In this document: positions 26,933-35,653 of the stretch, one piece after another
Layout of the letters: each line of letters opens with the position of its first letter
Position numbering within the stretch: the stretch's first letter is position 1
Assembly (NCBI RefSeq): GCF_030348505.1
Contig: NZ_JAUCFJ010000002.1
Coordinates: 376,001-440,000, forward strand
Direction: 5' to 3'
Source of the DNA: Lysinibacillus sp. G4S2
GTDB lineage: Bacteria; Bacillota; Bacilli; Bacillales_A; Planococcaceae
Length of the DNA stretch: 64,000 bases
Notes under the pieces: model-generated
Told to the model about the DNA's origin: nothing
Databases searched by the model: none
What the model saw: only the letters and a program-made list of their open reading frames with translations
Position numbers and translations under genes: made by a program

Positions 26933-27148
26933 TTTTTTGTCGAAATGTATGAATATACGCGGCTTTGCATTGTTTGTAATAGCTATTTGAAAGCGTTTTT
27001 TTACGCTAAAACAGTCGAAATTGCTCGAGAAGCATAAATTTTTTGCGTTGACTTTTAATTTTTTGAATATTATGCTAAAAAACGTAAAAAAATATTTGCG
27101 TCTTTGATAATTGAGATTGGCAATTGGTGCAAAAAAGGGGATGGGATT

Positions 27149-28594
27149 ATGAAAAAGGAAATTAATGCAGGTTGGGCACTTCTAACTTTTTTAATAATGA
27201 TTGTAGCTATGCTTATAACAGTAGTTGTGTTAGAGCAAAGTCCTCACGTACCACTTATTATCGGAACAACTGTAGCGGCAATTGTTGCCAAATTGCATGG
27301 ATTTAAGTGGTTAGAAATTGAAGAGATGATGTATAAGGGTATACGTCTAGCTTTACCTGCAATTGTCATTATTATTTTAGTAGGTTTGACAATTGGTGCA
27401 TGGATTGGCGGCGGGGTTGTAGCTACAATGATTTTTTATGGTTTAAAATTAATCTCCCCAGCATGGTTTTTAGTAACAATCATGCTGTTATGTGCAATTG
27501 TTTCATTGGCGATTGGTAGCTCATGGTCGACGATGGCAACAATCGGTGTTGCTGGTATGGGTATTGGTTTAAGTATGGGAATCCCTGCACCAATGATTGC
27601 TGGAGCAGTTATTTCGGGTTCATATTTTGGAGATAAGATGTCGCCGTTATCGGATACTACTAATCTCGCGGCGGGTTTAACAGGTACCGACTTATTTGAG
27701 CATATTAAGCATATGCTTTATACGACAATTCCAGCTTTAGTCATTGCAATCGTTGCATTTGGAATTATGGGAAGAAGCTTTGCGGATATCTCAATGAAAT
27801 CAGAAAGCATTTTAACAACACTTCAAGTAATGGAGGAAAGCTTTGTTATTTCTCCGTGGTTATTGCTTGTACCAGTTGGTGTAATTGTCTTGGTAGCGAA
27901 AAAAGTACCTGCAATTCCAGCTTTAATTATTGGAATTATCTCAGGATTCTTACTACAAATCTTCGTGCAAGGTGGCACGCCTGCAATGGCTGTACATGCT
28001 TTACAAGAAGGATTTGTTATTTCAACTGGCAATGAAATGGTGGACGAGTTATTTAACCGTGGTGGCTTAGATTCGATGATGAATACGGTTTCAATGACGA
28101 TTGTAGCTATGACATTCGGTGGGGTGTTAGAATATTCCGGCATGTTAAAAGCACTTATGAATGTTATTGTGAAATTTGCTAAATCTACAGGAAGCCTAGT
28201 TGCTTCAACGATTGCTGCATGTATTACAACGAATGCTACATGTTCTGAGCAGTATATTTCAATTGTTGTTCCATCACGTATGTTTGCAAATGTTTATCAA
28301 GAGCGTGGCTTGCATTCGAAAAACTTATCTCGTGCGTTAGAGGATGGGGGAACTCTAACTTCTGTATTCTTCCCGTGGAATACTTGTGGGGTGTTTATTT
28401 TAGCAACATTAGGTGTAAGCGCTATAGAATATGCGCCATATGCAATTATTAACTTCTTGGTACCGATCATTTCAATTTTTTATGCTTATATCGGATTTGC
28501 GATTGTTAAGCTGACACCTGAAGAAATGGAAGAAGCTGAGAAACGCAAAAAAGAGCAAGAAGTAGACGAAGCTAATATGGTCATGGCTGACTAA
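27149..28594 (+). CDS. nhaC: NhaC-family Na+/H+ antiporter
   Basis: The 481-residue membrane protein has about 11-12 hydrophobic segments and the NhaC-type motifs GSYFGDKMSPLSDTTNLAAG and EDGGTLTSVFFPWNTCG. It exchanges Na+ for H+, or in some relatives carries an organic acid. Its place between the deacylase and the racemase/acyltransferase genes suggests a link to that pathway, perhaps malate- or amino-acid-coupled, but this is inference. Start ATG 27149 behind AAGGGGATGGG; in-frame codons from 27104 lack a site. A tight terminator follows. Confidence 0.88.
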   Translation: MKKEINAGWALLTFLIMIVAMLITVVVLEQSPHVPLIIGTTVAAIVAKLHGFKWLEIEEMMYKGIRLALPAIVIIILVGLTIGAWIGGGVVATMIFYGLKLISPAWFLVTIMLLCAIVSLAIGSSWSTMATIGVAGMGIGLSMGIPAPMIAGAVISGSYFGDKMSPLSDTTNLAAGLTGTDLFEHIKHMLYTTIPALVIAIVAFGIMGRSFADISMKSESILTTLQVMEESFVISPWLLLVPVGVIVLVAKKVPAIPALIIGIISGFLLQIFVQGGTPAMAVHALQEGFVISTGNEMVDELFNRGGLDSMMNTVSMTIVAMTFGGVLEYSGMLKALMNVIVKFAKSTGSLVASTIAACITTNATCSEQYISIVVPSRMFANVYQERGLHSKNLSRALEDGGTLTSVFFPWNTCGVFILATLGVSAIEYAPYAIINFLVPIISIFYAYIGFAIVKLTPEEMEEAEKRKKEQEVDEANMVMAD

Positions 28595-28636
28595 TGTAGA
28601 AACTAAAATGTCACTCTTATCTGATAGTTAACGGTA

Positions 28637-28672
28637 AGTCTCGCGGATGCAAAAGCATCTGCGAGATTTCAA
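28637..28672. terminator. Bidirectional terminator between nhaC and the regulator gene
   Basis: AGTCTCGCGGATGC / GCATCTGCGAGATT stem with a 4-base loop, located at convergent gene ends. Confidence 0.8.
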
Positions 28673-28682
28673 TTTATATATT

Positions 28683-29924
28683 TTAGTAGGTTGCAAAGTT
28701 TAATTCGTATATTGTGCGTGGGCGACCTTGTTGGTGGGTCATTTCTTCACCAACTATTTTAGCATAGCTGTGATCCACTAGTTTTTTGATAATGCGCTCT
28801 GTTGTGCGGCGTGTAACTTGTAAGTACTCTGAAAGATTATGTGACGTGAATTGAGCGGATTGGCGCTCTCGGCTAAACTGAATGATCTTGGAAATGTTTA
28901 AGGGGCTTAAGCTTGTTTGCTTTGCCATTTGTAACACGTAAGGATCATCCGTTTTTAAAGCTAGCCTTACTTCCGAATTTGGGTATGGACCTAGCAAGTT
29001 TTTATGTTCATCTAATAGATAAACTTCACAAGGTTTAGCAAATGTTAATGCGTTCTTGGCATTTTGGTTAGCCTCAAAAATAGAGTGACCATAACCAAAT
29101 GCTAACTTAAAGGGCTTATCAGTTTGCTGTAATAAGTTCTGTAAATTCTCTTTTTCGAGTGCCCTTTGCAAATGCCCAGCTGTCGTATAAAGCTCAAAAG
29201 AGTAAGGTGTAATTTGTTTATAAGTTGAATGGGTAGCTGCAGTGATTTGCGTTAACATGTTAGCGTCTATAGGTTTATTTTCAGGAGCCTCTAATAGTCC
29301 AACAACAGCTTTAACAGATTCAGATTTTGTAAGAAGTGATTGGGATTTCGTTTCCTCTAAACATTGAATAATAGAGTTAGTTGCATCTAGCATGCGCATT
29401 GCAGGTATTTGAAGAGCTTGTAATTCATCAAACACACTATGAATACTTGTTATGATAAAGTCAATACTGTTAGCCTCCCATAAAGCTATATGATGTTGCA
29501 ATATAGATTGAGTAGGTTTAGTGATAGCGATAGGCTGGATAAACGGTTTTGGACCAAAATACTCTATTTCTGTTAAAACATTTTCTACAATAGCTGGGTT
29601 CATAACATCAATGGAAATTCTATTTAAAGGCACTGCATGATTTGCTATAAGGGATAAAAAAGTTGTAGAAATTGCCGTCTCATCTTGTTTTATATAATTC
29701 CAAGGTATTGGCATTGCTGACAGTGCAGATTGGGCATGTAAATAGGGTAACGTTCCTCCAAACAAAAGTGCATCACATGGCTTAATTTGTTTTAACAAAA
29801 CGGGTGCCTCTGTAGGTTGAGTGTAAAGATAAAATTCTAATTGAATATTCTTAATGTTTTGTGCGATACTATTTATACGCTCCATAAATGCTTTAGAGCA
29901 GATAACTGCTATTTTAGTAGACAT
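28683..29924 (-). CDS. Transcriptional regulator, PrpR_N-like sensor with C-terminal winged helix
   Basis: The 413-residue protein has an N-terminal half resembling the PrpR/propionate-regulator sensory fold (KIAVICSKAFMERI, CDALLFGGTLPYL), a middle nucleotidyl-cyclase-like segment (FKLAFGYGHSIFEANQNAK), and a C-terminal winged HTH (NLSEYLQVTRRTTERIIKKL, ending QGRPRTIYEL). It is divergent from the racemase gene with under 85 bp between starts, so it most likely controls that promoter and perhaps the whole amino-acid cluster. Start ATG 29924 has AAAGGA upstream; a TTG at 29930 is also in frame. The sensor-domain name is tentative. Confidence 0.7.
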   Translation of the reverse strand: MSTKIAVICSKAFMERINSIAQNIKNIQLEFYLYTQPTEAPVLLKQIKPCDALLFGGTLPYLHAQSALSAMPIPWNYIKQDETAISTTFLSLIANHAVPLNRISIDVMNPAIVENVLTEIEYFGPKPFIQPIAITKPTQSILQHHIALWEANSIDFIITSIHSVFDELQALQIPAMRMLDATNSIIQCLEETKSQSLLTKSESVKAVVGLLEAPENKPIDANMLTQITAATHSTYKQITPYSFELYTTAGHLQRALEKENLQNLLQQTDKPFKLAFGYGHSIFEANQNAKNALTFAKPCEVYLLDEHKNLLGPYPNSEVRLALKTDDPYVLQMAKQTSLSPLNISKIIQFSRERQSAQFTSHNLSEYLQVTRRTTERIIKKLVDHSYAKIVGEEMTHQQGRPRTIYELNFATY

Positions 29925-29969
29925 AGGCAATGTTCCTTTTCTTCCATATTTTTTCGATAATTAGCGACG

Positions 29970-30003
29970 TATTAACGACAACTATATTATACAGGAGACT
30001 GAT
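29970..30003 (+). promoter_or_regulatory. Divergent promoter region, racemase side
   Basis: CTATATTATACAGGAGA carries a TATTAT-type -10 and the AGGAGAC ribosome site of the racemase gene. The region between the two divergent starts is only 83 bp, so operator and promoters must overlap. The -35 box is not clear. Confidence 0.45.
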
Positions 30004-30007
30004 AAAA

Positions 30008-31120
30008 ATGAAAATCCAACAAGTAGAAATTTTTGCAATCCATTTACCACTTATTGATCCATTTATCATCAGTTATGCTACATATGATACGATGCCTTCT
30101 ATTATTTTGAAGGTTACGACAGACACAGGTATTGTAGGCTACGGTGAAGCTGTACCAGATGAGCACGTAACAGGGGAGACATGGGAGAGTACATACGCTG
30201 TATTAAAGAATCAGCTTGCTCCTGCAATCATTGGAGAAAATCCAATGGCCTTTGAAAAACTTCACGATAAAATGAACAAAGTTGTGAAGGATGTCCCAGC
30301 AGCGAAAGCAGCGCTTGATATTGCTTGCTTCGATATTGCAGGTAAGGCGTTACAGGTTCCGGTATACCAACTACTAGGTGGACGCTATCATGAAAAGTTC
30401 CCTATTACACATGTACTAAGCATCGGAGAACCAGATGCTATGGCTGATGAGGCGGCTAGCAGAGCAGAGATGGGCTATCAATCATTTAAAATGAAGGTAG
30501 GAACAGAGGTAGCACGTGATGTTGCTCGTATTAAAGCAGTGCGTGAGCGTGTCGGTGAAGACATCGCCATTCGAGTGGATGTCAACCAAGGGTGGGGCAA
30601 TGCGTCAACTACATTACAAGGTTTACGTGCATTAAAGGATCTAAATATCGATTGGTTAGAACAGCCGGTAGATAGTGAAGATATAGATGGAATGGTAGAA
30701 GTGAAGTCAAAATCGGATGTACCATTAATGATTGATGAAGGACTTCGCGGTGTACGCGAAATGCGTGAAATTATTGCCAAGCGTGCTGCAGATAAGGTGA
30801 ATATTAAATTAATGAAATGCGGTGGCATTTATCCTGCTATGAAACTAGCAGTTATGGCTGAAATGGCTGGCATTGAATGTCAGATCGGTTCAATGGTAGA
30901 ATCATCAGTTGGCTCAGCAGCTGGCTTCCATGTAGCATTCTCTAAAAAAATAATGACAAGTGTAGAATTAACAGGTCCATTAAAATTCTCTAAGGATGTC
31001 GGAAACTTACACTATGATGTCCCATTCATCTGCTTAAATGAAAAACCAGGATTAGGTGTGGACGTAGATGAAGAGATTCTTAAAGAATTATGTAAATTCT
31101 CAACAGTTGTAACAGCGTAA
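30008..31120 (+). CDS. Enolase-superfamily racemase/epimerase (probable N-acyl-amino-acid racemase)
   Basis: A 370-residue member of the muconate-lactonizing-enzyme subgroup: the FKMKVG motif supplies the first catalytic Lys pair, IRVDVNQGWG, DWLEQPV and PLMIDEGL the three metal-binding acidic residues, and NIKLMKCGG the opposite Lys. Those features fit dipeptide epimerases, o-succinylbenzoate synthase-like proteins and N-succinylamino-acid racemases. Context decides between them: a GNAT acyltransferase follows by 12 bp and an M20 deacylase lies nearby, the gene set known for the N-succinyl D- to L-amino-acid pathway in Geobacillus. ATG 30008 has AGGAGAC upstream. Confidence 0.8.
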   Translation: MKIQQVEIFAIHLPLIDPFIISYATYDTMPSIILKVTTDTGIVGYGEAVPDEHVTGETWESTYAVLKNQLAPAIIGENPMAFEKLHDKMNKVVKDVPAAKAALDIACFDIAGKALQVPVYQLLGGRYHEKFPITHVLSIGEPDAMADEAASRAEMGYQSFKMKVGTEVARDVARIKAVRERVGEDIAIRVDVNQGWGNASTTLQGLRALKDLNIDWLEQPVDSEDIDGMVEVKSKSDVPLMIDEGLRGVREMREIIAKRAADKVNIKLMKCGGIYPAMKLAVMAEMAGIECQIGSMVESSVGSAAGFHVAFSKKIMTSVELTGPLKFSKDVGNLHYDVPFICLNEKPGLGVDVDEEILKELCKFSTVVTA

Positions 31121-31132
31121 GGAGACGGTGAA

Positions 31133-31813
31133 ATGGAAAAAATTTATGAAGGCAAGCTTGGTGAAACGCCGTTTTTTGTGACAACTTTAAATTTTCAACA
31201 TTTAGAGGAAATTGAGAAATTACAGCTTGAGGTGTATGAATCTTTAGAAGACCGAAGTATCTTACAGCCATTAAGCACTGAAGAATTTAACTATATTTTA
31301 AAAGGCAATGGCATGATGATAGGTGCTTACGTCGGTGAGGAGTTAATTGCCTTCCGTGCACTATTAAATCCTCCTGTCGATGATGAGCACCTTGGCTTTG
31401 ATTGTGGAATTGCCGAGGATGAATTTAATCGCGTATTATATCAAGAAATATCGAATGTCTCACCAATATATCGTGGCTATGGTCTACAAAAAACATTAGC
31501 CAAAGTGGTCATGAGTCATATCGATTTAGACAAATATGATTATGTATGCTCAACCGTAAAGCCATATAATATCCCAAGCTTAAAAGATAAATTTTCTCAA
31601 GGATTAGTGGTAAAGGGATTAAAAGTTAAGTATGTAGATAAGCTACGTTACATTTTCTATAAAGACTTGCGACAAGAGCTATCAACCTGTACAGAAAAGA
31701 AGACAATATCGATGGGGGATACAGTTGGTCAGCAACAGCTTTTAAAGCAGGGCTATGTAGGTACTTCTATGTATGAGGATCAAAATGATTGGTTCGTCGT
31801 TTATGAAAAATAA
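31133..31813 (+). CDS. GNAT-family N-acyltransferase (probable D-amino-acid N-acyltransferase)
   Basis: The 226-residue protein has the GNAT layout: IGAYVGEELIAFRALL as strands 2-4, then VSPIYRGYGLQKTLAKVVM as the acyl-CoA loop with the R-G-x-G-L signature, and a C-terminal extension. It starts 12 bp after the racemase gene with AAGGAGACGG, so the two are co-transcribed. In the proposed pathway it would acylate a D-amino acid, after which racemase and M20 deacylase give the free L-form. The acyl donor (succinyl- or acetyl-CoA) cannot be read from sequence. Confidence 0.75.
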   Translation: MEKIYEGKLGETPFFVTTLNFQHLEEIEKLQLEVYESLEDRSILQPLSTEEFNYILKGNGMMIGAYVGEELIAFRALLNPPVDDEHLGFDCGIAEDEFNRVLYQEISNVSPIYRGYGLQKTLAKVVMSHIDLDKYDYVCSTVKPYNIPSLKDKFSQGLVVKGLKVKYVDKLRYIFYKDLRQELSTCTEKKTISMGDTVGQQQLLKQGYVGTSMYEDQNDWFVVYEK

Positions 31814-31821
31814 ATAACAGT

Positions 31822-31868
31822 AAAAAGCCTTACCTTTTACTTATTGTGAGAGGGAAGGCTTTTTTGTA
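31822..31868 (+). terminator. Terminator after the racemase-GNAT unit
   Basis: AAAAAGCCTTACC / GGAAGGCTTTTTT stem with T run. Confidence 0.85.
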
Positions 31869-32049
31869 AGGGTAGAATATTAGAAATTCGACTTGATGTT
31901 TATTCTTTTTTTAATTTGTAATTGATTAATTCGAATTATATTTTCATCTTTATCTATTAATCGTCTTTATGAAGTGAGTAAATATTGTCTGCCAAGTATA
32001 AAAAATCTAACCGATTGGTTGTATCGTAGGCCATTACACAATTTAAACA
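31869..32049. other. AT-rich spacer, nothing supported
   Basis: No gene, hairpin or promoter that I can defend. Confidence 0.3.
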
Positions 32050-32541
32050 AAATAAATTGATGGAATTAAAAGCGTCCAAAATGGGAATGATATGAGACTA
32101 GTTGATTGCTTATGAGATTCAGGTAAAAAACCTTTACATACAAAGTAAATTGTTGTTCGATCCAATTCGTGTAAATCTATCGTTCGCATTTTTTGATGTC
32201 CATAGTCATTAATTATCATCTTCAGCTCGAAGGGTAATAGTTGGTCTATAGAATATTTTTGTATTGGTTTTGTCGTCTACCTCTACAACAAATAGAACTG
32301 CTCCACTGGTTATGTAGAGACCTGAAAAATGTTTAACGCCAGTTCTTTTAACTTGAACAGGAACCTTCCCTAAAAAAGCATCCTTTCTTTCTGACGCATC
32401 TTTCATTACGTCTATATGACCATCAAAAGATATTCCTTTGTCTCCTGCTGGAATATCTGGCATAAGAGGATGACATATTGCTGCTGTTGTAATCGCATTA
32501 ACTGCAAATGTTCCAAGTTGCATATTGGAGTATGTGGCCAT
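32050..32541 (-). pseudogene. Remnant of a DUF4365-type (PD-(D/E)XK nuclease-like) protein
   Basis: The frame 32541-32209 begins MATYSNMQLGTFAVNAITT and has GISFDGHIDV followed by GKVPVQVKRT, an Asp and a Q-x-K spacing of the PD-(D/E)XK fold in DUF4365-like proteins. Relatives as I remember them go on for several hundred residues; here the product stops after 110. Beyond the stop the same strand reads LHELDRTTIYFVCKGFLPES, similar in kind to the next part of the family, so this looks like a deleted, broken gene. It lies upstream of and divergent from the XRE cassette. Family assignment from motif memory. Confidence 0.5.
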
Positions 32542-32691
32542 TTGCTTTTCACCAACCGATTCATAATTAAAAATTGAAAGTCTAGATTTTTGGAGGGGAT
32601 ATTAGCAGTCCTTAATTATGATGTGGCAAGAAACTAAAGTTGTCTAAAAAGAAATAATACAGCTGATACGAAAGAATTAAAAAATAAATAT

Positions 32692-32731
32692 TTGTAGACA
32701 TCTACAAAATATTGTACAGTTTATGTAGACA
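32692..32731 (+). promoter_or_regulatory. Operator-like palindrome upstream of the intact XRE cassette
   Basis: TTGTAGACATCTACAA at 32692-32707 is a 7-2-7 perfect palindrome; a half-site TGTAGACA follows at 32724-32731, next to the AGGAG ribosome site. Such paired sites next to an XRE gene are usual autorepression operators. Binding by the adjacent regulator is inferred. Confidence 0.65.
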
Positions 32732-32749
32732 GGAGTTGAGCGATTAGGA

Positions 32750-33109
32750 ATGAACACATATGAGGTAGTTATTACCAGAGTGAAGAAATGGTTGGAATCG
32801 GAGGGTAAGTCTTACCAATGGTTAGCTGATCAAATGGGGATTAGTAAGTCACTAATAGGATTTATATTGAAAGGAGAGCGAACTCTTAAACCTGAAAGAA
32901 TAGAACAAATAGCAAAAATAATGAACTTAACTACAAAAGAGCTAATGGAATCAGAAGTTATAACAAAAGATAAATTAACTGTAAATTTAAGAGGAAAGTT
33001 AACTAATCGACGTTCTCGTAGAGAGCTGGACTCTTTATTGTTTGCTATCGAAGACTATATTGGATTAAAAGAGCAGGTGGAAGATGTTGGAACGAAAAGA
33101 ACAAGCTGA
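32750..33109 (+). CDS. XRE-family HTH regulator of the intact three-gene cassette
   Basis: The 119-residue protein has a Cro/C1-type HTH at about residues 20-58 (YQWLADQMGISKSLIGFILK) and a C-terminal tail with VNLRGKLTNRRSRRELDSLL, the same tail motif as in the regulator at 4144. Its stop lies inside the next gene (26-bp overlap), so both are translated together. An operator-like palindrome lies about 45 bp upstream. In ImmR/ImmA-type pairs the protease cleaves the repressor; here the regulator would hold the cassette silent and may neutralise the toxin. ATG 32750 has AGGAG rather far upstream (about 14 bases). Confidence 0.88.
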   Translation: MNTYEVVITRVKKWLESEGKSYQWLADQMGISKSLIGFILKGERTLKPERIEQIAKIMNLTTKELMESEVITKDKLTVNLRGKLTNRRSRRELDSLLFAIEDYIGLKEQVEDVGTKRTS

Positions 33110-33827
33110 AGTATTAGCGGAGGCATTTGCAACAAGTTTTTTACATGATAAATATGGACATGATTTATTTATAGGTGGTCAAATTGAACATATTTTGGCA
33201 GAGTACGCAAATGTTATTTATCAATACGTTGAAGATGAAGAGTTCTTTGGTGTAGCAGTAACCCATGAAAATGAAGAACAATTTATTGCTTTAAACACAT
33301 ATCATCCGTTGCGGACGAGGTATTTCACAGCTTCACATGAATTGTGGCATTTAACTAAGTACAAAGATTTAGATAACGAGTTTTTTGATCATGAACGTGC
33401 TGCGGATCGATTTGCAGCTGCAATAATGCTTCCAAAAGCGTTAATAAAAGATTTGTGGAACAAACTTTCAGAACTAAATGATATCGAAAGTTGCATAATT
33501 CATCTTTCAGATTTCGCCCAGGTACCATATTTAGCTATGGTTCGCAGAGTAAAAGAATTAGGATATACAATACCTAGTTCGTTGGCAAATAGAACAGAGC
33601 ATGAGTGGAGAGACAGCCGGATTGAGTTAGGGTTTCCATATTCGAATTTAGATGAACCTGTGAAAGAGACCCGTTTTAAGGCTTATGAAGATGTCGTTAA
33701 ACAAAATGTTGAGCACATAGGCTTGGATACTTTAATTGCCGCAAATAAATTGGCAAAGTTTGCTCCCAAACAAGCTGAGCAGTACCAAAAAACGCTGTAT
33801 CTGGGGGAAAACGATGAAGAAACGTAA
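33084..33827 (+). CDS. ImmA/IrrE-family metallopeptidase (COG2856)
   Basis: The 247-residue protein has the zinc motif in FTASHELWHLTKY (His85, Glu86, His89) and the downstream HERAADRFAAAIMLP with Glu104 as likely third ligand. The N-terminal 75 residues and helical C-terminal half match the broken homologue at 5769. In the ICEBs1 pair ImmA cuts its partner repressor; in some XRE-COG2856 pairs the peptidase itself is the toxin. It overlaps the HTH gene before it and the PIN gene after it (14 bp), so the three form a tight operon. Start ATG 33084 behind AGGTGG. Confidence 0.9.
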   Translation: MLERKEQAEVLAEAFATSFLHDKYGHDLFIGGQIEHILAEYANVIYQYVEDEEFFGVAVTHENEEQFIALNTYHPLRTRYFTASHELWHLTKYKDLDNEFFDHERAADRFAAAIMLPKALIKDLWNKLSELNDIESCIIHLSDFAQVPYLAMVRRVKELGYTIPSSLANRTEHEWRDSRIELGFPYSNLDEPVKETRFKAYEDVVKQNVEHIGLDTLIAANKLAKFAPKQAEQYQKTLYLGENDEET

Positions 33828-34449
33828 AGGAAAAGTATTGATAGACTCCAACATATTAATATTTGCAACAGAATACAAGATAATTAACGTATTCCAATTG
33901 ATTGATGCATTATATGATGAGGTCTATATTCATAAAATGGTGTATGATGAACTGTTGTTAAACGAGGTAAAGCAAAATGTAGACGCTAAGTTAAAAGACG
34001 GTTGGATACTATTTGATCCTGATGATGAAGTTACATTATCAGATGATATATATGAAATCTATAATCGATACTTAGTAGATGTGAAACAAGGGTTTGATGA
34101 TCAAAATGAAAAGAAAAAAAGAGAAGGTCGGCCACTGAAACATACAAACGATTTAGGTGAAATGCATTGTTTAGCCGCTGCCATGTTATTAGGGGCTTCC
34201 ATCATTTTTAGCAATGATTATGACATCCGAGAGATTATACAGGATTCAAAGCTATGTATAACTGTAGATGAGGCTGAGGAAAGTGTGCTCATTCAACATG
34301 ATACGCTACTGGACTTTTGTTGCTATTTGGTTGTTTTTGAAATTGAGACTAAATCGAATGTCCGTGAATTTTTAAAAGCCATTCAGCCTTTAAAAGTTTC
34401 TGGTTTGGATGAACGTTTGAAGCAATTACTACCGAAAGAAACTAGTTGA
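33814..34449 (+). CDS. PIN-domain protein, third gene of the intact cassette
   Basis: In the 211-residue protein the acidic PIN residues are all present: Asp11 (VLIDSNILIF), Glu46 (MVYDELLL), Glu116 (NDLGEMHCLAAAMLL) and Asp135/Asp137 (IIFSNDYDI). Many PIN proteins are Mg-dependent RNases and act as toxins. The C-terminal 60 residues are helical and specific to this subgroup. Start ATG 33814 lies inside the peptidase gene behind GGGGGAAA; the longer frame from 33736 is ignored. A homologue, frameshifted, ends the decayed cassette at 6581-7272, so the three-gene order is conserved. Which component is the toxin is not proven. Confidence 0.8.
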   Translation: MKKRKGKVLIDSNILIFATEYKIINVFQLIDALYDEVYIHKMVYDELLLNEVKQNVDAKLKDGWILFDPDDEVTLSDDIYEIYNRYLVDVKQGFDDQNEKKKREGRPLKHTNDLGEMHCLAAAMLLGASIIFSNDYDIREIIQDSKLCITVDEAEESVLIQHDTLLDFCCYLVVFEIETKSNVREFLKAIQPLKVSGLDERLKQLLPKETS

Positions 34450-34551
34450 TATATTTGTTTTATTGAAAAAAGCTCGCTTATAATTTTTGATTTGAAGCGT
34501 TTTTTCTTTCCATACATAGAGAAACATGTATTTTCATCAAAATCGTTTAAT

Positions 34552-34590
34552 AACCCCCGCTCCAATGTGACTGGAGGGGGGCTTTTTTGT
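34552..34590 (+). terminator. Terminator of the XRE-ImmA-PIN cassette
   Basis: CCCCCGCTCCA / TGGAGGGGGG stem followed by CTTTTTTG, about 100 bp after the PIN gene. Confidence 0.8.
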
Positions 34591-34945
34591 ATAAGAAGTA
34601 TTGGGCCATTTTAGAAATTCGTCTTAATGTTTTTAGCACGTAATTCTTTTTTAAGAAGGTGAAAACTAAAATACTTTAATGTAGGGTTATCAGCCCTTAA
34701 ATCCTCAACTATTTGTGTAAGTGTGCAATTCTTTTAATCCTTTCCTATCACATTATTTACAAATTTGATTCTTTCGAAAAAAAGGGAACGGTATTTGTAC
34801 TTCATGACGTCTGCTTTATAGCGCGCTAATGTTCAGTGGATCGGAACATTCCAGCAGACGATAATGAGATTGATTGCGTTGTAAATTCTCTCCATTCCCT
34901 TTGTATCTTCATTGAAAGTTGTATTGGTTATTATATACGGTGGTA
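34591..34945. other. Intergenic, no gene supported
   Basis: Short frames occur on the plus strand but have no ribosome site and run into the end of the leftward FhuF-like gene. Confidence 0.35.
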
Positions 34946-35653
34946 TTATTTAATCGGGCAAAAGCCACATGCCATTAAACCAGGTATATCTTTAGAAAAA
35001 CAACATGATTTTCGTACAGGAACGTTCACTAAATTAGTTGGACTTTGACCTCCTGTATATTGTGCCCACCACGATTTGTTAGAGAAACGAGCCCACGTTT
35101 TAGGATCCTCTAAAGCTTCAATATCCTCCATGGCTTGATCGGCTAAACCAGGATTAGAAAGCAATATGTGATAGTGCCAAAGTAAATATCCAAAGAAATT
35201 CTCCCAAATAGTGAGAGGGGAAATAGACGTTACTTTACGAAGCTGTTGAACGATAACATGCCCATCATATAAGATCTTCTCAATAACTGCCTGGCGTTCA
35301 TCTTCATCGACATAACGCCAATCATTTGGGTTTACAAACATAGCGACTGTAAAGCTGTTGAATTCTTTTGCTGCATCAAAGCGAAGCTCGATTGGTTTAC
35401 CATCCCACACTTCGTCATAGGCGGCAAGCATGTATAGTTGCATAGCGAAAAACATACCGTAGCGGCGTGCAAAGTGAGAAATAGCGGCCGTTTCCGTTGC
35501 TGCATCTGTAATTCCCATCATCAGGTTTAAAAAGTCAGGATGGTAAAAGTCTTTATGTATATCTGCTAAAGTAAATAATGTTCGCTTTGGTTCTGTTGTA
35601 TAAATGCTATAGGAATTCAATTGTCGAACTTGATCCATCGTTAATGCTGGCAT
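34946..35653 (-). CDS. FhuF-like ferric-siderophore reductase (2Fe-2S)
   Basis: The 235-residue protein ends in KSCCFSKDIPGLMACGFCP, a C-C-x10-C-x2-C cluster that is the hallmark of FhuF-type proteins, which hold a 2Fe-2S centre and reduce iron in imported hydroxamate siderophores. The N-terminal part (ENFFGYLLWHYHIL) is the helical body of the family. No siderophore transporter lies in the window. I start at ATG 35653 because AAAGGTG lies 6 bases upstream; ATG 35659 directly touches it. A Fur box lies about 210 bp upstream but is aligned with a promoter pointing the other way. Confidence 0.8.
   Translation of the reverse strand: MPALTMDQVRQLNSYSIYTTEPKRTLFTLADIHKDFYHPDFLNLMMGITDAATETAAISHFARRYGMFFAMQLYMLAAYDEVWDGKPIELRFDAAKEFNSFTVAMFVNPNDWRYVDEDERQAVIEKILYDGHVIVQQLRKVTSISPLTIWENFFGYLLWHYHILLSNPGLADQAMEDIEALEDPKTWARFSNKSWWAQYTGGQSPTNLVNVPVRKSCCFSKDIPGLMACGFCPIK

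Noticed and set aside
34836-35048. Rightward 70-codon frame at the end of the FhuF-like gene
   Set aside because: Antisense to conserved cysteine-coding sequence; no start signal.
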